Positions 9,243 to 17,887 of a stretch of 64,000 bases of DNA are shown piece by piece. The notes beneath the pieces are model-generated. The model saw nothing but the letters and a program-made list of their open reading frames with translations. It was not told the origin of the DNA and searched no databases. How positions within the stretch are numbered: the stretch's first letter is position 1; each line of letters starts with the position of its first letter. The position numbers were made by a program, and so were the translations under genes. Origin of the DNA: Methanobrevibacter sp. V74 (GTDB taxonomy: Archaea > Methanobacteriota > Methanobacteria > Methanobacteriales > Methanobacteriaceae); NCBI RefSeq assembly GCF_963082495.1, contig NZ_CAUJAN010000005.1, positions 36,001 through 100,000 on the forward strand, written 5' to 3'.

Positions 9243-10772
9243 ATGTTACTAATTATCCTAATATCTTTAAATTCGGTTAATGCAATGGAGGATAATCAAA
9301 CATCAACTATGAATATGAATGAAATTTCATTAGATGATAATCAAATATTAAGAAATTCGACTTTAAATCTTGAAAAAGAAATTTTAAATAGTGACAATCA
9401 TGCAACAATCAAACTTAATCCTGGAACATATTACATTAACCATCTTGAACTAACTAAAAATTTAACAATTCAGGGAAACGGCAATCCAAGAGAGATTATT
9501 ATTGATGGACAAAATAAATCTGGTATTTTTATAATAATGAATGACTCAATTCATATAACATTTAAAAATATCACATTCACAAATGCAAATAGTGAAAGAT
9601 TTGGTGGAGCAATATCTATTGAAACTGGACATGTATATGTTGATAATTGTATTTTTGCCAACAATAGAGCCGGTGTTAATGCTGGAGGCATTTCAAATTA
9701 TGGAACTGATGAAAATAAAGGTTATCTGTTAGTGAATAATTCATTATTTATAAATAATCATGCCGAACATGATGGTGGAGCCATAACAACCTGCTATGCA
9801 GATTCATATATTTATAATTCTGTTTTTATTAATAATTCAGCGCATAGAGATGGAGGGGCTATTCGGGTTAGTGTTTCCGGATATGGGAATGTTGAGGATT
9901 GTATTTTTATGTTCAACCATGCTGATGAATGGGGTGGAGCATATTATAGTTGGTCAGGCATCTCCCACATCAATAGATGTGTTTTCTTAAACAATAGCGC
10001 TGGAACAAATGGTGGAGCAGTAATGGTTTCTGGAAACTTGGATCTTAAAAACTCCATAATCATGAACAACAATGGGAAAAAAACTGGCGGATCATTTTAC
10101 ATTCAACAACCAATGTATGATGCTAAAACCATTATAAATGTACATGACAATCTCATAACAAACAACACTTCACCATATGGTCGGGAAATATTTATTAAAT
10201 GGGACGACATTGGAAATTTATATACCAAATTTAACAATAATGATTGGGGAGATGAAAATCCTAATGATTCATCCATAATAGATCCGAACAATGTTACAAG
10301 TAGAAGTAAAGTAACTTCAACTATTAAATCTGATTTATTAAAAATTTTAAACTTAAATTTATTAGATAAATACGGTGATTTGATTAATAGTTACTTCCCA
10401 AATAATTCACTTAATGAATTTAAAAGCCTATTTAATAATAAACACACAAATCAGAATACAATTGAAAGTAAACCTAAATTAAGCACTATTAACCAATCTA
10501 TTATAAATAATGAAGAAAAAACCAATATTGCTGGTAAAAATGATAATATAGATAAAGATAATAATTTCCATATTGTTAATTCCAGTGATAAAATAATTAT
10601 TGAAAACACAACCAGCCATGGCAATGATAAAGAAGTTTATGAATTAAATGAACCTGACAGTTCAGTATCTAAACAAGTTAATGTTGTTTTAAGAATATTT
10701 ATCATAGGCATGGCGGCAATGGTTATTTTATTATCAGTTGGATATAGAAAACAAAAGAATAAGAGTAAATAG
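9243..10772 (+). CDS. Adhesin-like membrane-anchored protein with beta-helix
   Basis: The product has 509 residues from the ATG at 9243. It has a hydrophobic start (MLLIILISLNSVNA), a parallel beta-helix over about residues 50-340 with repeated N-N-S-A / GGA turns (for example FINNSAHRDGGAI), and an Asn/Asp/Lys-rich linker. One C-terminal membrane helix (VVLRIFIIGMAAMVILLSVGY) is followed by basic KQKNKSK. This places the helix domain outside the cell on a stalk. The signal peptide lacks the usual basic residues. Reading from a GTG or TTG near 9209-9224, just after AAAGGAAG, would give a normal basic n-region (KIKLTNILF) if one base were removed near 9241. The start may therefore be frameshifted. 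Function beyond surface adhesion is not known. Confidence 0.78.
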   Translation: MLLIILISLNSVNAMEDNQTSTMNMNEISLDDNQILRNSTLNLEKEILNSDNHATIKLNPGTYYINHLELTKNLTIQGNGNPREIIIDGQNKSGIFIIMNDSIHITFKNITFTNANSERFGGAISIETGHVYVDNCIFANNRAGVNAGGISNYGTDENKGYLLVNNSLFINNHAEHDGGAITTCYADSYIYNSVFINNSAHRDGGAIRVSVSGYGNVEDCIFMFNHADEWGGAYYSWSGISHINRCVFLNNSAGTNGGAVMVSGNLDLKNSIIMNNNGKKTGGSFYIQQPMYDAKTIINVHDNLITNNTSPYGREIFIKWDDIGNLYTKFNNNDWGDENPNDSSIIDPNNVTSRSKVTSTIKSDLLKILNLNLLDKYGDLINSYFPNNSLNEFKSLFNNKHTNQNTIESKPKLSTINQSIINNEEKTNIAGKNDNIDKDNNFHIVNSSDKIIIENTTSHGNDKEVYELNEPDSSVSKQVNVVLRIFIIGMAAMVILLSVGYRKQKNKSK

Positions 10773-10786
10773 TTAAAACTATTTAC
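10765..10786. terminator. Bidirectional terminator between convergent genes
   Basis: GTAAATAGTT and AACTATTTAC form a perfect 10-bp stem with a two-base spacer. It spans the stop codons of the adhesin (plus) and the DUF3021-type protein (minus), with T-rich sequence following on the plus side. Confidence 0.6.
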
Positions 10787-11199
10787 TTATTTACAATTTT
10801 TTTATTTAAGCTTCTCGCAAGTAAGTAATAATATATATAAAAACCACACCATGAAATAGCCGCAAATACACATGCAATTAAAATCCATGTTATTACTGGA
10901 CCAACACCTAAATTAGTAGGCATCCACTTTAAATATATTGCAACTAAAAACAATACAGTCATTCCTATAAGCATTTGGAAAATTACCTGCAAAGGCATGG
11001 TAAGATTTTCTTTTTCATATATGAATCCACTTAAAGAAAATGCCCAACCAATAACAATGCCCCCAAGGAACAAATTAATCAATTCAGTACCTGAAAAACT
11101 AATATTTTGAGGCCCTGCATGAAGAGATATTAAAACAACTGCTAAAAGACAAATAAAAGCACCTAATGCCAAATGTTTAATTAAATCTGAAATATTCAT
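10783..11199 (-). CDS. DUF3021-type four-helix membrane protein
   Basis: The 138-residue protein has four predicted membrane helices: about residues 8-28, 40-60, 70-90 and 100-125. It ends in a basic tail (ARSLNKKIVNK). The layout and the position directly after a LytTR regulator gene match the DUF3021 family. In Firmicutes that family is co-transcribed with single-domain LytTR proteins and is thought to modulate them at the membrane. It lies 8 bases downstream of the LytTR frame, the last gene of a three-gene unit. Such pairs are bacterial in flavour, so acquisition from gut Firmicutes is plausible (inference). Confidence 0.65.
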   Translation of the reverse strand: MNISDLIKHLALGAFICLLAVVLISLHAGPQNISFSGTELINLFLGGIVIGWAFSLSGFIYEKENLTMPLQVIFQMLIGMTVLFLVAIYLKWMPTNLGVGPVITWILIACVFAAISWCGFYIYYYLLARSLNKKIVNK

Positions 11200-11207
11200 T
11201 TAATCAC

Positions 11208-11649
11208 CTATAAATCCAAAGCCTTTTTAAAATCAGGCAAATATTTTCTAGAGATGTTATCCTTTAAGCCATTTTTAAGTTCAATAAACATCATTCCTTT
11301 AAGTGAAGGAGCAACCCTTTTAATTCTTTTCAAATTAACAATAGTTGTTTTTGAAATTCTTATGAAATCTGAAGGCAAATCCTCCTCCACTTGATATAAT
11401 GGCTTTTTGATTTGATATTGATTGTTTTGCGTGTAAACATTAACTTGCTTATCCTCCACGCGAAACATGAATATCACCCCAAATTCTAAAAGAGTAATAT
11501 CCAAACCTTTTTTTTACAGCAAACATATCATTTGAATCCTCATTTTCAAGAATTGACATTGCTTTTGTAATATTATCAGTCAATTCATCGGTGTGAATAT
11601 CAGCATAAGGTTCTTCAACATCTCTTGAAACAAACAAATTCACTTTCAT
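11208..11649 (-). pseudogene. LytTR DNA-binding regulator, frameshifted
   Basis: Two overlapping frames make one small LytTR protein. The first (start 11649, MKVNLFVSRDVEEPYADIHT) is the typical N-terminus of Firmicutes-style LytTR-DUF3021 regulators. The second carries the LytTR fold: FRVEDKQVNVYT, then LPSDFIRISKTTIVNLKRIK and a C-terminal SRKYLPDFKKAL. They join if the run of eight A on the coding strand (11508-11515 on the plus strand) were seven. The intact product would be about 147 residues and would bind direct repeats in promoters, perhaps its own. It is 4 bases after the 2TM gene and 8 bases before the DUF3021 gene. It may be a real loss, an error, or slippage-dependent. Confidence 0.7.
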
Positions 11650-11652
11650 ATT

Positions 11653-11925
11653 TTAATCACTTAATTTTTCCATTTCTTCCTGTATCTTACGTTCTCTGTA
11701 TTCCTCATCATCAAAACCATCAACAAATACAAATGCTTTTAAGAAATCAACTAAAACTCCGATTCCCCAGAAAAATAATGGGAATACTACCCACCAAAAA
11801 CTTGGTGATGAAAACCCGTTAATAACTGCTAAAATTGCATTAACAATTAAATATGCTTTAAGATTTCTATAAAATTTAATTTTTTTATCAACTCGCTCTT
11901 CAGCTCTTGCACGTGAATCCGACAT
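11653..11925 (-). CDS. 2TM-domain membrane protein
   Basis: I start it at the ATG at 11925, which follows GGAGACGAT; an earlier in-frame start lacks support. The 90-residue product begins with a charged segment (SDSRARAEERVDKKIKFYRNL). Two membrane helices follow (about 25-43 and 47-68), then an acidic/basic tail (DDEEYRERKIQEEMEKL). This is the 2TM domain layout, often found beside or fused to LytTR and histidine-kinase signalling genes. Here it is the first gene of the 2TM-LytTR-DUF3021 unit, so it is probably a membrane partner of the regulator. No enzyme motif is visible. Confidence 0.65.
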   Translation of the reverse strand: MSDSRARAEERVDKKIKFYRNLKAYLIVNAILAVINGFSSPSFWWVVFPLFFWGIGVLVDFLKAFVFVDGFDDEEYRERKIQEEMEKLSD

Positions 11926-12294
11926 GATTATCGTCTCCAATTTAAGTTCGATAATAATACTTACTATAACTATATATAAATGAGTAATTATCAACTTTAC
12001 TAAACTGCAGAATATACAAACTGAAATGCAAAAAGAAGACAATGAAAAATATTTTTAAATTCATATAGTGTTATATACCTATTCAAAAACCATTAATAAT
12101 CAACCGGATTTTCCATTAAAACCATTGAAAAAATTCCAATTTAGGAAAAATATCTTCGTATAGATGAATTGATTAGATATAAGAAAACAAATCATGTGGA
12201 TGATATTTATAAAAATAGCTGAATAATATTGCCATTATGCTATTGATTGTTCTAAAAACATTTGAAATGTAAAAAAAAAGGAGATTAGTAGGAG
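11926..12294. other. Intergenic region, possible gene remnant
   Basis: No intact gene is seen. A short coding-like stretch on the plus strand near 12153-12222 reads LRIDELIRYKKTNHVDD and ends at a stop; it may be debris of a lost gene. AT-rich runs near 11940-11990 could be the promoter of the 2TM unit. Confidence 0.25.
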
Positions 12295-12993
12295 TTATAA
12301 TACAGCTACTAAATAATACAAAATAGAAGTTATTGCTGGAACTGTCAAATTATCAATTCCACCATAACTAAATGCTTCACAGAGCGTTGCAACTAATGAA
12401 ATCATAATTATATTAACAATATTAAATTCAGGCATTGTACATCCAATTGAAACGAAAACCATCCACACAAATACACTCATTACATTTGTTACAACAAACA
12501 TTGTAAGTGATCCTTCAATGGATTTTGTACCTCCAAATACCTTGTATTTGATTTTACCAAATTTTTGACCAATTAATGCTGCAAATCCATCACCATATAC
12601 CATTGGAACTATTGCTAAAGCAACAATCCAAATAAAGAATTTAAAATCATTTGCTGGTGAAAGCATAGAATATATTGCAATTAATAAAGTCCATATTCCT
12701 GCATAAAAAAATAACCCTAAAGCATGTCCGGATTCGGTTACACTATTGTCAATTTTAATTGGAGAATATTCTGTTAAGAAGAATAGCACTATTGTGATAG
12801 GAAGTGTTAAAAACCAAACCATTACCCATGGATCTGAGAAAAATGGCATTGCAAATATCATGTTACCTATCATAATATGTAAAAATTTACGTGAAACTTC
12901 AGGCCTAGTCTTTAAAACCATTTCAGCCACAATAAAAATAATTACTATATAGATATATACAACAATTAATGCGAGTACATCAAAGAATATCAT
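12295..12993 (-). CDS. Phytol/dolichol-kinase-like CTP-dependent membrane kinase
   Basis: The 232-residue protein is almost entirely membrane-embedded (six or seven helices). Two family signatures are visible: SRKFLHIMIGN near residues 34-44, and the nucleotide-binding block VYGDGFAALIGQKFGK followed by FGGTKSIEGSLTMF near 130-165. These are features of the dolichol kinase / VTE5 phytol kinase family, which phosphorylates polyprenols with CTP. In an archaeon the substrate could be geranylgeraniol or another isoprenoid alcohol for lipid salvage (inference). A GGGGGT site precedes the ATG. The gene overlaps the end of the tocopherol-cyclase-like gene by 14 bases, so the two are translationally coupled. 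It could instead be a CDP-alcohol-forming cytidylyltransferase. Confidence 0.65.
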   Translation of the reverse strand: MIFFDVLALIVVYIYIVIIFIVAEMVLKTRPEVSRKFLHIMIGNMIFAMPFFSDPWVMVWFLTLPITIVLFFLTEYSPIKIDNSVTESGHALGLFFYAGIWTLLIAIYSMLSPANDFKFFIWIVALAIVPMVYGDGFAALIGQKFGKIKYKVFGGTKSIEGSLTMFVVTNVMSVFVWMVFVSIGCTMPEFNIVNIIMISLVATLCEAFSYGGIDNLTVPAITSILYYLVAVL

Positions 12994-14110
12994 TCGTCAT
13001 CATACCCCCATATTCACATCCGGCATTTTCGATTTTTACATGGTCGATTAAAGTTCCATCTTTTTTATATAATTTGAGTTCACCCCAACCATTTCCACCA
13101 TTCCATAATCGATTATGTCTCTTTTGACCATCTGGAGCTTCATAATTAAATAACATCATTTCATCACGTTTACAATAAAGAACTAACTCCATTTTAGAGT
13201 TTTTATTACTTGCATTAACATGCCAACTGTGAACTTCATCTCCCTCTTCAAAGTCAAAATTGATTTTTACAAGATTCCAGAATCTTGCAAAATTGTATTC
13301 ATACATAGTGCCTTCATAATAAAATCCAATAAGCAATTTACGTGGAATTTCAATACCAAATGCTTTTGGTCTTCCACCACCTGCCTCAAATGCAGAATTA
13401 TTTAATTTTTTACCAGATATAAGACTGGCCATATTGCATGATGAAATCCATAACCATGGAGAGGTAAAATCCCCTCCCCAGTTTTTATCAGCATAACCAT
13501 ATGATTTTTCAGGAATTACTTCATATTCCTCCCCATCCAACCAAATAGTTCCACTGTATTGAGTTTTGATTCCTTCAGCATGCCAAAACATTTCGAATGA
13601 ATTTAATTTTCTAAATATTGAACTAGCACCATATCCAACATTAAAAGTGATTTGCTTATCGATGTCTAAATCCCACATCATATCTCCAGCATCACACATG
13701 TATTCCGGGTGATTTTTAGCATCTTCTTCAGAAACTCTTGCAAATCCACTCATATGAGTTTCTGTTAAACTACAATCCCCCACCTGAATATTTAACTCAT
13801 CATCAGGACAGTTAAAGTATTTCATTGAGTAAAAATTGTGAATCTGTTTAGGGTTTTTACCCCAAGTTCCCGCTTTAATCATGCAATATGATGGTTTTTT
13901 ACCTGTTTTTTGGTTTTCCGGCAATTGTCCGAGTGTTGGTTCTTCTTCAGCTAATGCTGGATTACATACAAAGTATTCTATAAAAAATGGTCTTTCTTCA
14001 CCAGTTTTCTTATTGTAAGCCGTTAAAGAATGCCACCACCAATCATAACCTTTTTTAGCAAGTGGTCCTTTGAGCATATAATAATCTCTTTTCAAATCAC
14101 TTTTATTCAT
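12980..14110 (-). CDS. Tocopherol-cyclase-like protein
   Basis: The 376-residue soluble protein has the hallmarks of the tocopherol cyclase family (VTE1-like). These are WWWHSLTAYN near the N-terminus, EGIKTQYSGTIWL in the middle, YGYADKNWGGDF with SPWLWISSCN near residues 205-230, and GGGRPKAFG with LLIGFYYEGTMYEY after it. In plants and cyanobacteria the family closes the chromanol ring of vitamin E precursors. Distant prokaryotic members, like this one, have unproven substrates and may bind or modify isoprenoid lipids. A GGAGG site precedes the ATG. Overlap with a phytol-kinase-like gene suggests a shared isoprenoid substrate. The specific reaction is unknown. Confidence 0.72.
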   Translation of the reverse strand: MNKSDLKRDYYMLKGPLAKKGYDWWWHSLTAYNKKTGEERPFFIEYFVCNPALAEEEPTLGQLPENQKTGKKPSYCMIKAGTWGKNPKQIHNFYSMKYFNCPDDELNIQVGDCSLTETHMSGFARVSEEDAKNHPEYMCDAGDMMWDLDIDKQITFNVGYGASSIFRKLNSFEMFWHAEGIKTQYSGTIWLDGEEYEVIPEKSYGYADKNWGGDFTSPWLWISSCNMASLISGKKLNNSAFEAGGGRPKAFGIEIPRKLLIGFYYEGTMYEYNFARFWNLVKINFDFEEGDEVHSWHVNASNKNSKMELVLYCKRDEMMLFNYEAPDGQKRHNRLWNGGNGWGELKLYKKDGTLIDHVKIENAGCEYGGMMTNDIL

Positions 14111-14199
14111 ATTAATCCTCCAGTAATATAATATAATATTTGTTAAAAATCGTTTTAAATAATTTATTATAAAATTAGAGTTAAAAATAGTAAAAAAAG

Positions 14200-14213
14200 A
14201 AGATAATTATCTT
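14200..14213 (-). terminator. Palindrome at the adhesin stop codon
   Basis: AAGATAATTATCTT is a perfect 14-base palindrome spanning the stop codon of the adhesin gene on the minus strand. On that strand it is followed by a run of T. It is probably a terminator, though the stem is short and AT-rich. Confidence 0.35.
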
Positions 14214-16303
14214 TTGGAATTCAATTCTTTAATATCATCACGATAATAAAAAGCAACAGTTAATATTATTAGCAATATTATGAATGACATGCCGGTGACT
14301 CTAAAGAAATCATCTTCATCAAGCAATATTTGCTTTACAACAGATCTGGATTGAGAACCCGAAATACTCTCATCGGAACTTCCTCCGTAACCACTATCTT
14401 GAAAAGTAGTGTCTTGTGTTTCATAATTTTGTGAAACATGATTTTCTTGGTTTTTAACATTATTACTCAAATCTTGTTTTTGACTGCGAGTACTGTTTTC
14501 CACATTATCATTATTCCCATTACTAGAACCCTGTCCTGAACCACCCTCACCATTCCCATATTCTTTACCTATATCCTCATAAAGTTGATAATGGGGAATA
14601 TTTGAATAGGAATATTTGGTTGTTTGACCATTAATGGGTTTAGAAGTAGATTTGCTATTAGAATCATATGCATTATTCACCCTAGCATCATCCACAGTGG
14701 TTTTAACAATGACTCCATTTGAAAAATCGACATTGAATGTTGCAGCCCCTCCACTAATTGTCATTGTAACTTTATGGCCGTTGTCAATCCAATAGGATAA
14801 AGTTCTATCTGGAAGCAAGCTTGCAATATTTCCGTTCGAGTCTGTAAAAGTAGCTTGGAATGTATTAGTTCCTATTTGTGATACAGTAAATTTAAGGTTG
14901 TTTGATTTGATTTTAGGGCAAATTACTCCAGCACCCCCATACCAATTATCCCCAATGTCCAATCGTTGACCATTTTCACTATAATAAGTTTCTTTAGCTT
15001 CAACTTCACGATGTCCATTACCAATGATTGCATTATAACTAATATCCTGATTTTTAGGTTTTACATAGTCGTCATTGAATTTAATTCCTACATATGCATT
15101 ATCTGCAATTACATTAGATTGAATAGAGTTGCTTCCAATAGAAGTTATTGAAATACCACTTTTAGTATTAGATTTTATGGAATTGCCTTTAATCTGGATG
15201 TTATTTCTGGCATTATAAACATGAACTCCATTATAATCATTTTTCGAAATAGTGTTTTTAGTTAAATATATGTTATCCGGACCACGGCCATAATTTACAC
15301 CATTGATCTTTTTAGCTAAATAAACACCGTTTTGATTATTATTTGAAATAGTATTTCCATGAATATAGACTTGACTAGATTTTGCTATTTGAATACCGTT
15401 TTCACCATTATTCCTAATATTATTATTGAAAATATAAGTATAAGTTGAATCAGCAAGACTTATTCCACTTTTAGTGTTTTTGGAAATATCATTTTTGGAA
15501 ATATTTAGATACTTTGTTCCTACTGCCACGATACCTTCACCACCTGAAGCAATATCATTATTAATGATTTTTACATAATCCACATCTCTGAGACTAATTC
15601 CATCACCACCGCATTTAATTTTGAATCCTTTGACTGTAGTAAGGGATGCGCTTTTTCCTTTAACTGTAATCACAGGATTTGTGGAACTTGTTAAGGTAGT
15701 GTCAACATTGCTTAATAATATTAAACTTTTGGTGATTATAAGATTGATATCTGAATAACTTGAACCTTCAAATAATATTACATTGTTTATTTTTGCATTA
15801 TCTATTATTTGTTGGATTTCCGAGCTGCTTAACCCACTTGCAACTTCACGAGTATTATCCATTGTGATTTTAGTTGTAATGGATGAAGATTTGTAGTTAG
15901 AATTTCCCGCAAATTTAGAAACAATTTTGTATGTGCCATCATTTAACCTAATTTGAAAAGAGGCTATTCCATTTGAATCCGTATTTTTGTTATAGCTAAC
16001 TCCATTTACAGTGAATGTGATTTTAGTATTTTTTAAAGCTTTATTATCCGCGTCTGTTAATTTAACTTTAAAGTAATCTCCAACAACATCAAAATCAACT
16101 GTACTGTTAACTGTAATTCGTGTATTTATCTGACCTGAAGTTTTAAGGGTTGTTTCAATTACATCACTTGTTTTTAATACATCCCAATCAATGCTGGTTG
16201 GCGAATCATCACTAGTTAAGTTATCAACTTCATTAGCCGCACTAAAATTTATTGTTAATAAAACCAACACAAGCAATGCAATAATAACCTTTTTATTTAT
16301 CAT
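14207..16303 (-). CDS. Adhesin-like membrane-anchored protein
   Basis: The 698-residue protein has a signal peptide (MINKKVIIALLVLVLL, ending near SAA). An Ig-like domain at about 60-145 (NKALKNTKITFTVNGVSY) is followed by a parallel beta-helix at about 155-440, with I-x-x-N-x-I and N-G-I/V turns typical of pectate-lyase-like carbohydrate-binding folds. A second Ig-like domain lies at about 470-550, then a Ser/Gly/Asn/Gln-rich stalk (about 575-655). One C-terminal membrane helix (GMSFIILLIILTVAFYY) ends with RDDIKELNSKR. It is a cell-surface protein displayed on a flexible stalk. The helix may bind glycans, but no catalytic residues could be assigned. It is monocistronic. Confidence 0.85.
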   Translation of the reverse strand: MINKKVIIALLVLVLLTINFSAANEVDNLTSDDSPTSIDWDVLKTSDVIETTLKTSGQINTRITVNSTVDFDVVGDYFKVKLTDADNKALKNTKITFTVNGVSYNKNTDSNGIASFQIRLNDGTYKIVSKFAGNSNYKSSSITTKITMDNTREVASGLSSSEIQQIIDNAKINNVILFEGSSYSDINLIITKSLILLSNVDTTLTSSTNPVITVKGKSASLTTVKGFKIKCGGDGISLRDVDYVKIINNDIASGGEGIVAVGTKYLNISKNDISKNTKSGISLADSTYTYIFNNNIRNNGENGIQIAKSSQVYIHGNTISNNNQNGVYLAKKINGVNYGRGPDNIYLTKNTISKNDYNGVHVYNARNNIQIKGNSIKSNTKSGISITSIGSNSIQSNVIADNAYVGIKFNDDYVKPKNQDISYNAIIGNGHREVEAKETYYSENGQRLDIGDNWYGGAGVICPKIKSNNLKFTVSQIGTNTFQATFTDSNGNIASLLPDRTLSYWIDNGHKVTMTISGGAATFNVDFSNGVIVKTTVDDARVNNAYDSNSKSTSKPINGQTTKYSYSNIPHYQLYEDIGKEYGNGEGGSGQGSSNGNNDNVENSTRSQKQDLSNNVKNQENHVSQNYETQDTTFQDSGYGGSSDESISGSQSRSVVKQILLDEDDFFRVTGMSFIILLIILTVAFYYRDDIKELNSKR

Positions 16304-16535
16304 ATTTTCACCTCCTTTACAATCAATTTGTAAGAATTAAATATTGAAAATAATCCTTATAATATAGTATATAATATTTAATAATATATATTATTAATTA
16401 TTTTTAAGTAAATCCAATATTTTATAAAATTAAGATATAAAAATTAATTTAATATGAAAATAATAAGTTTAATAATAAAAATAAAAAATGACATATACAA
16501 ATAGTTATATCGAAAAATAAAAAAAATAAATCAGA

Positions 16536-16877
16536 TTATAATGGATTATAATCTGCCGGAACCGGTGCAACAATACTTACAAAAATAAAGTCTTCATCAC
16601 CAGTATTAGTAGCTCCATGACAAAGTCCTTTAGGAGTTACTGCAACTTGACCTTTTTTAATTGGAATATGATCTCCAACTTCAGGGTAGAATACTCCTTT
16701 CCCCTGAATACAAATCCAAATATCATCGGAATTGTTGTGAGTGTGACAAGCTACTTCCTGACCTGGTTTTACACACCATACAGACCCACTTGTTGAATCT
16801 GTTGAATAGAATACTGTTTTTACTGCTTCTTTTCCTTCAATTGCAAATTCTAAAATATCATATACTCTTTCATCCAT
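16536..16877 (-). CDS. Small cupin-domain protein
   Basis: The 113-residue product is a single cupin barrel. The metal-binding motif pieces are GQEVACHTHNNSDDIW (two His and a downstream acidic position) and, in the second half, P-K-G-L-C-H-G-A with one His. Proteins of this size are metal-binding enzymes or small-molecule sensors, and the substrate cannot be told. A GGAGG site lies just upstream of the ATG. It stands alone between an adhesin and the upp-uraA operon, with no obvious partner. Confidence 0.75.
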   Translation of the reverse strand: MDERVYDILEFAIEGKEAVKTVFYSTDSTSGSVWCVKPGQEVACHTHNNSDDIWICIQGKGVFYPEVGDHIPIKKGQVAVTPKGLCHGATNTGDEDFIFVSIVAPVPADYNPL

Positions 16878-17260
16878 AATAGAACCTCCAAGAACTAGTC
16901 AATTATTTAAATATTATTTTATAAAAACTTTTTGTTTAACCATCATATTCGCAATTATAGAATTAATATTGCCATTAATCCATCCAAGAACCATATTTAT
17001 GATATATCATTAGTATAACGGCCTAAAAATTAATTATAAAATGATATGAATCCCGTAGAAATCTTGCCTCAAAAATAGATGAATCAGACATATCATCAAA
17101 AGGATGCGACATGACTCAAAATTTCAAACTTTGTATAAATTATCTAAATAAAATTATACACTATTTAAACAATTCAAAAAAAAATATAATTAATCTTAAA
17201 AACAACACCTATGTGGATCATCACTTAAAAGAATTAAAATTAAGTGAAGATTTGACTTCA
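16878..17260. other. Intergenic region with a possible gene fragment
   Basis: The region holds the upstream side of the cupin gene and about 380 bases before the end of upp. The plus-strand frame 17045-17308 is open and reads like coding sequence in its middle (MTQNFKLCINYLNKIIHYL at 17111). It runs into the end of upp on the opposite strand, has no ribosome binding site and matches no family I recognise. I treat it as a possible remnant only. Confidence 0.25.
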
Positions 17261-17887
17261 CTATTTCGTTCCATATACTCTGTCACCTGCATCCCCAAGA
17301 CCAGGTAAAATATATGCATTTTCATTCAATTGTCTATCTACAACTGCACAGAATATTTTAACATCAGGATGCTCCTTTTCGATACATCTAATTCCCTCCG
17401 GAGCAGCGACAATGCATAGTAATTTAATTTCAGTTACTCCATCTTGTTTGAGCCTTGAAATTGTCGCTGATGCACTTCCTCCGGTTGCAAGCATTGGGTC
17501 AATGACAAAGACCTCCCTTTTATCAATTCCATCAGGCATTTTATAATAATATTCAACAGGCTGAAATGTTTCCTCATCACGATAAAGACCAATGTGACCT
17601 ATTTTTGCATTTGGAATTACATTTAAAACACCTTCAACCATACCCATACCTGCCCTTAAAATCGGTACAAATGCATACCTATCTTCATTTAACATTCCAG
17701 TATCCATTTCTTCTAGCGGCGTTTTGATTGTTCCTTTTTCTAGTTTTGCATCCCTCATTGCTTCATATAGAAGAATTGTTGAGATTTCAGTTACTAATTC
17801 TCTAAATTCTTTTGTTCCAGTGTTTTCATCTCTTAAAATAGCTAATTTATGAGTTATCAATGGATGATTTAATACAAATTCATTCAT
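17261..17887 (-). CDS. upp: Uracil phosphoribosyltransferase
   Basis: The enzyme converts uracil and PRPP to UMP in pyrimidine salvage. The 208-residue length is normal for the family. The PRPP-binding loop is VFVIDPMLATGGSASATI near residues 125-142. Other family features are ILRAGMGMVEG near 78-88 and the C-terminal GLGDAGDRVYGT, which contacts uracil. It overlaps the end of the upstream permease gene, and the two form a transport-plus-salvage operon. Regulation is not visible in the sequence. Confidence 0.95.
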   Translation of the reverse strand: MNEFVLNHPLITHKLAILRDENTGTKEFRELVTEISTILLYEAMRDAKLEKGTIKTPLEEMDTGMLNEDRYAFVPILRAGMGMVEGVLNVIPNAKIGHIGLYRDEETFQPVEYYYKMPDGIDKREVFVIDPMLATGGSASATISRLKQDGVTEIKLLCIVAAPEGIRCIEKEHPDVKIFCAVVDRQLNENAYILPGLGDAGDRVYGTK

